From Halocaridina rubra (Eukaryota > Arthropoda > Malacostraca > Decapoda > Atyidae), in assembly GCA_037179515.1 (NCBI GenBank), contig JAXCGZ010009449.1, positions 127,001 through 191,000 on the forward strand: 64,000 bases of DNA, given 5' to 3'. Position numbers and translations under genes: made by a program. The notes under the pieces were generated by a model that was not told the DNA's origin, did not search any database, and saw only the letters and a program-made list of their open reading frames with translations. The first letter of the stretch is position 1. The number at the start of each line of letters is the position of its first letter. Positions 33,118-64,000 of this stretch are shown here, in pieces.

Positions 33118-64000
<30,883 letters not shown>

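Overview
The window is AT-rich animal nuclear DNA, most likely from a decapod crustacean such as a caridean shrimp. The evidence is spliced genes with GT-AG introns, very long (TA)n and (CT)n arrays, TTAGG-like motifs, tRNA-derived SINEs, jockey/CR1-like LINEs, a Ty3/Gypsy element and DIRS-like and hAT-like debris. There is no bacterial or operon-like structure. The species call is an inference; the gene models below were assembled by hand from splice sites, reading phase and repeat homology.

Layout. 1-8.6 kb is repeat-rich intergenic DNA: a LINE 3' end, microsatellites, a 3.65-kb LTR retrotransposon with both LTRs and a matching flanking repeat, and a tyrosine-recombinase (DIRS-like) fragment. 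8.68-15.61 kb (minus) and 23.98-30.96 kb (plus) hold two divergently oriented paralogous genes. Each encodes a signal peptide, 14 ectodomain cysteines, one transmembrane helix and a polar cytoplasmic tail; exon phases match and two exon lengths are identical. The 8.4 kb between their first exons contains a LINE split by another insertion, a tRNA-SINE and large (TA)n blocks.

From 33.1 kb to the right edge (minus) runs one large gene whose 5' end lies beyond the window. Its 26 recognised exons encode about 1,622 residues in nine tandem fasciclin-1 (FAS1)-like modules. Each complete module is built from three phase-1 exons: A, a helix exon with an invariant Trp; B, carrying the TxxxP strand and an invariant Asp-Tyr; and C, a TVNG-like strand ending in LF(D/E/N)H. 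This multi-FAS1 protein is the best candidate here for an undescribed system. The canonical FAS1 Tyr-His pair is replaced by Asp-Tyr in every module. One intron holds a possible internal promoter plus signal-peptide exon, and another holds a frame-breaking cassette exon. Its introns also carry a hAT-type MITE, foldback elements, SINEs, LINE pieces and minisatellites.

The second paralogue (plus) and the FAS1 gene (minus) converge at about 31.6-33.1 kb. No rRNA, functional tRNA, CRISPR array or intact mobile-element gene was found.
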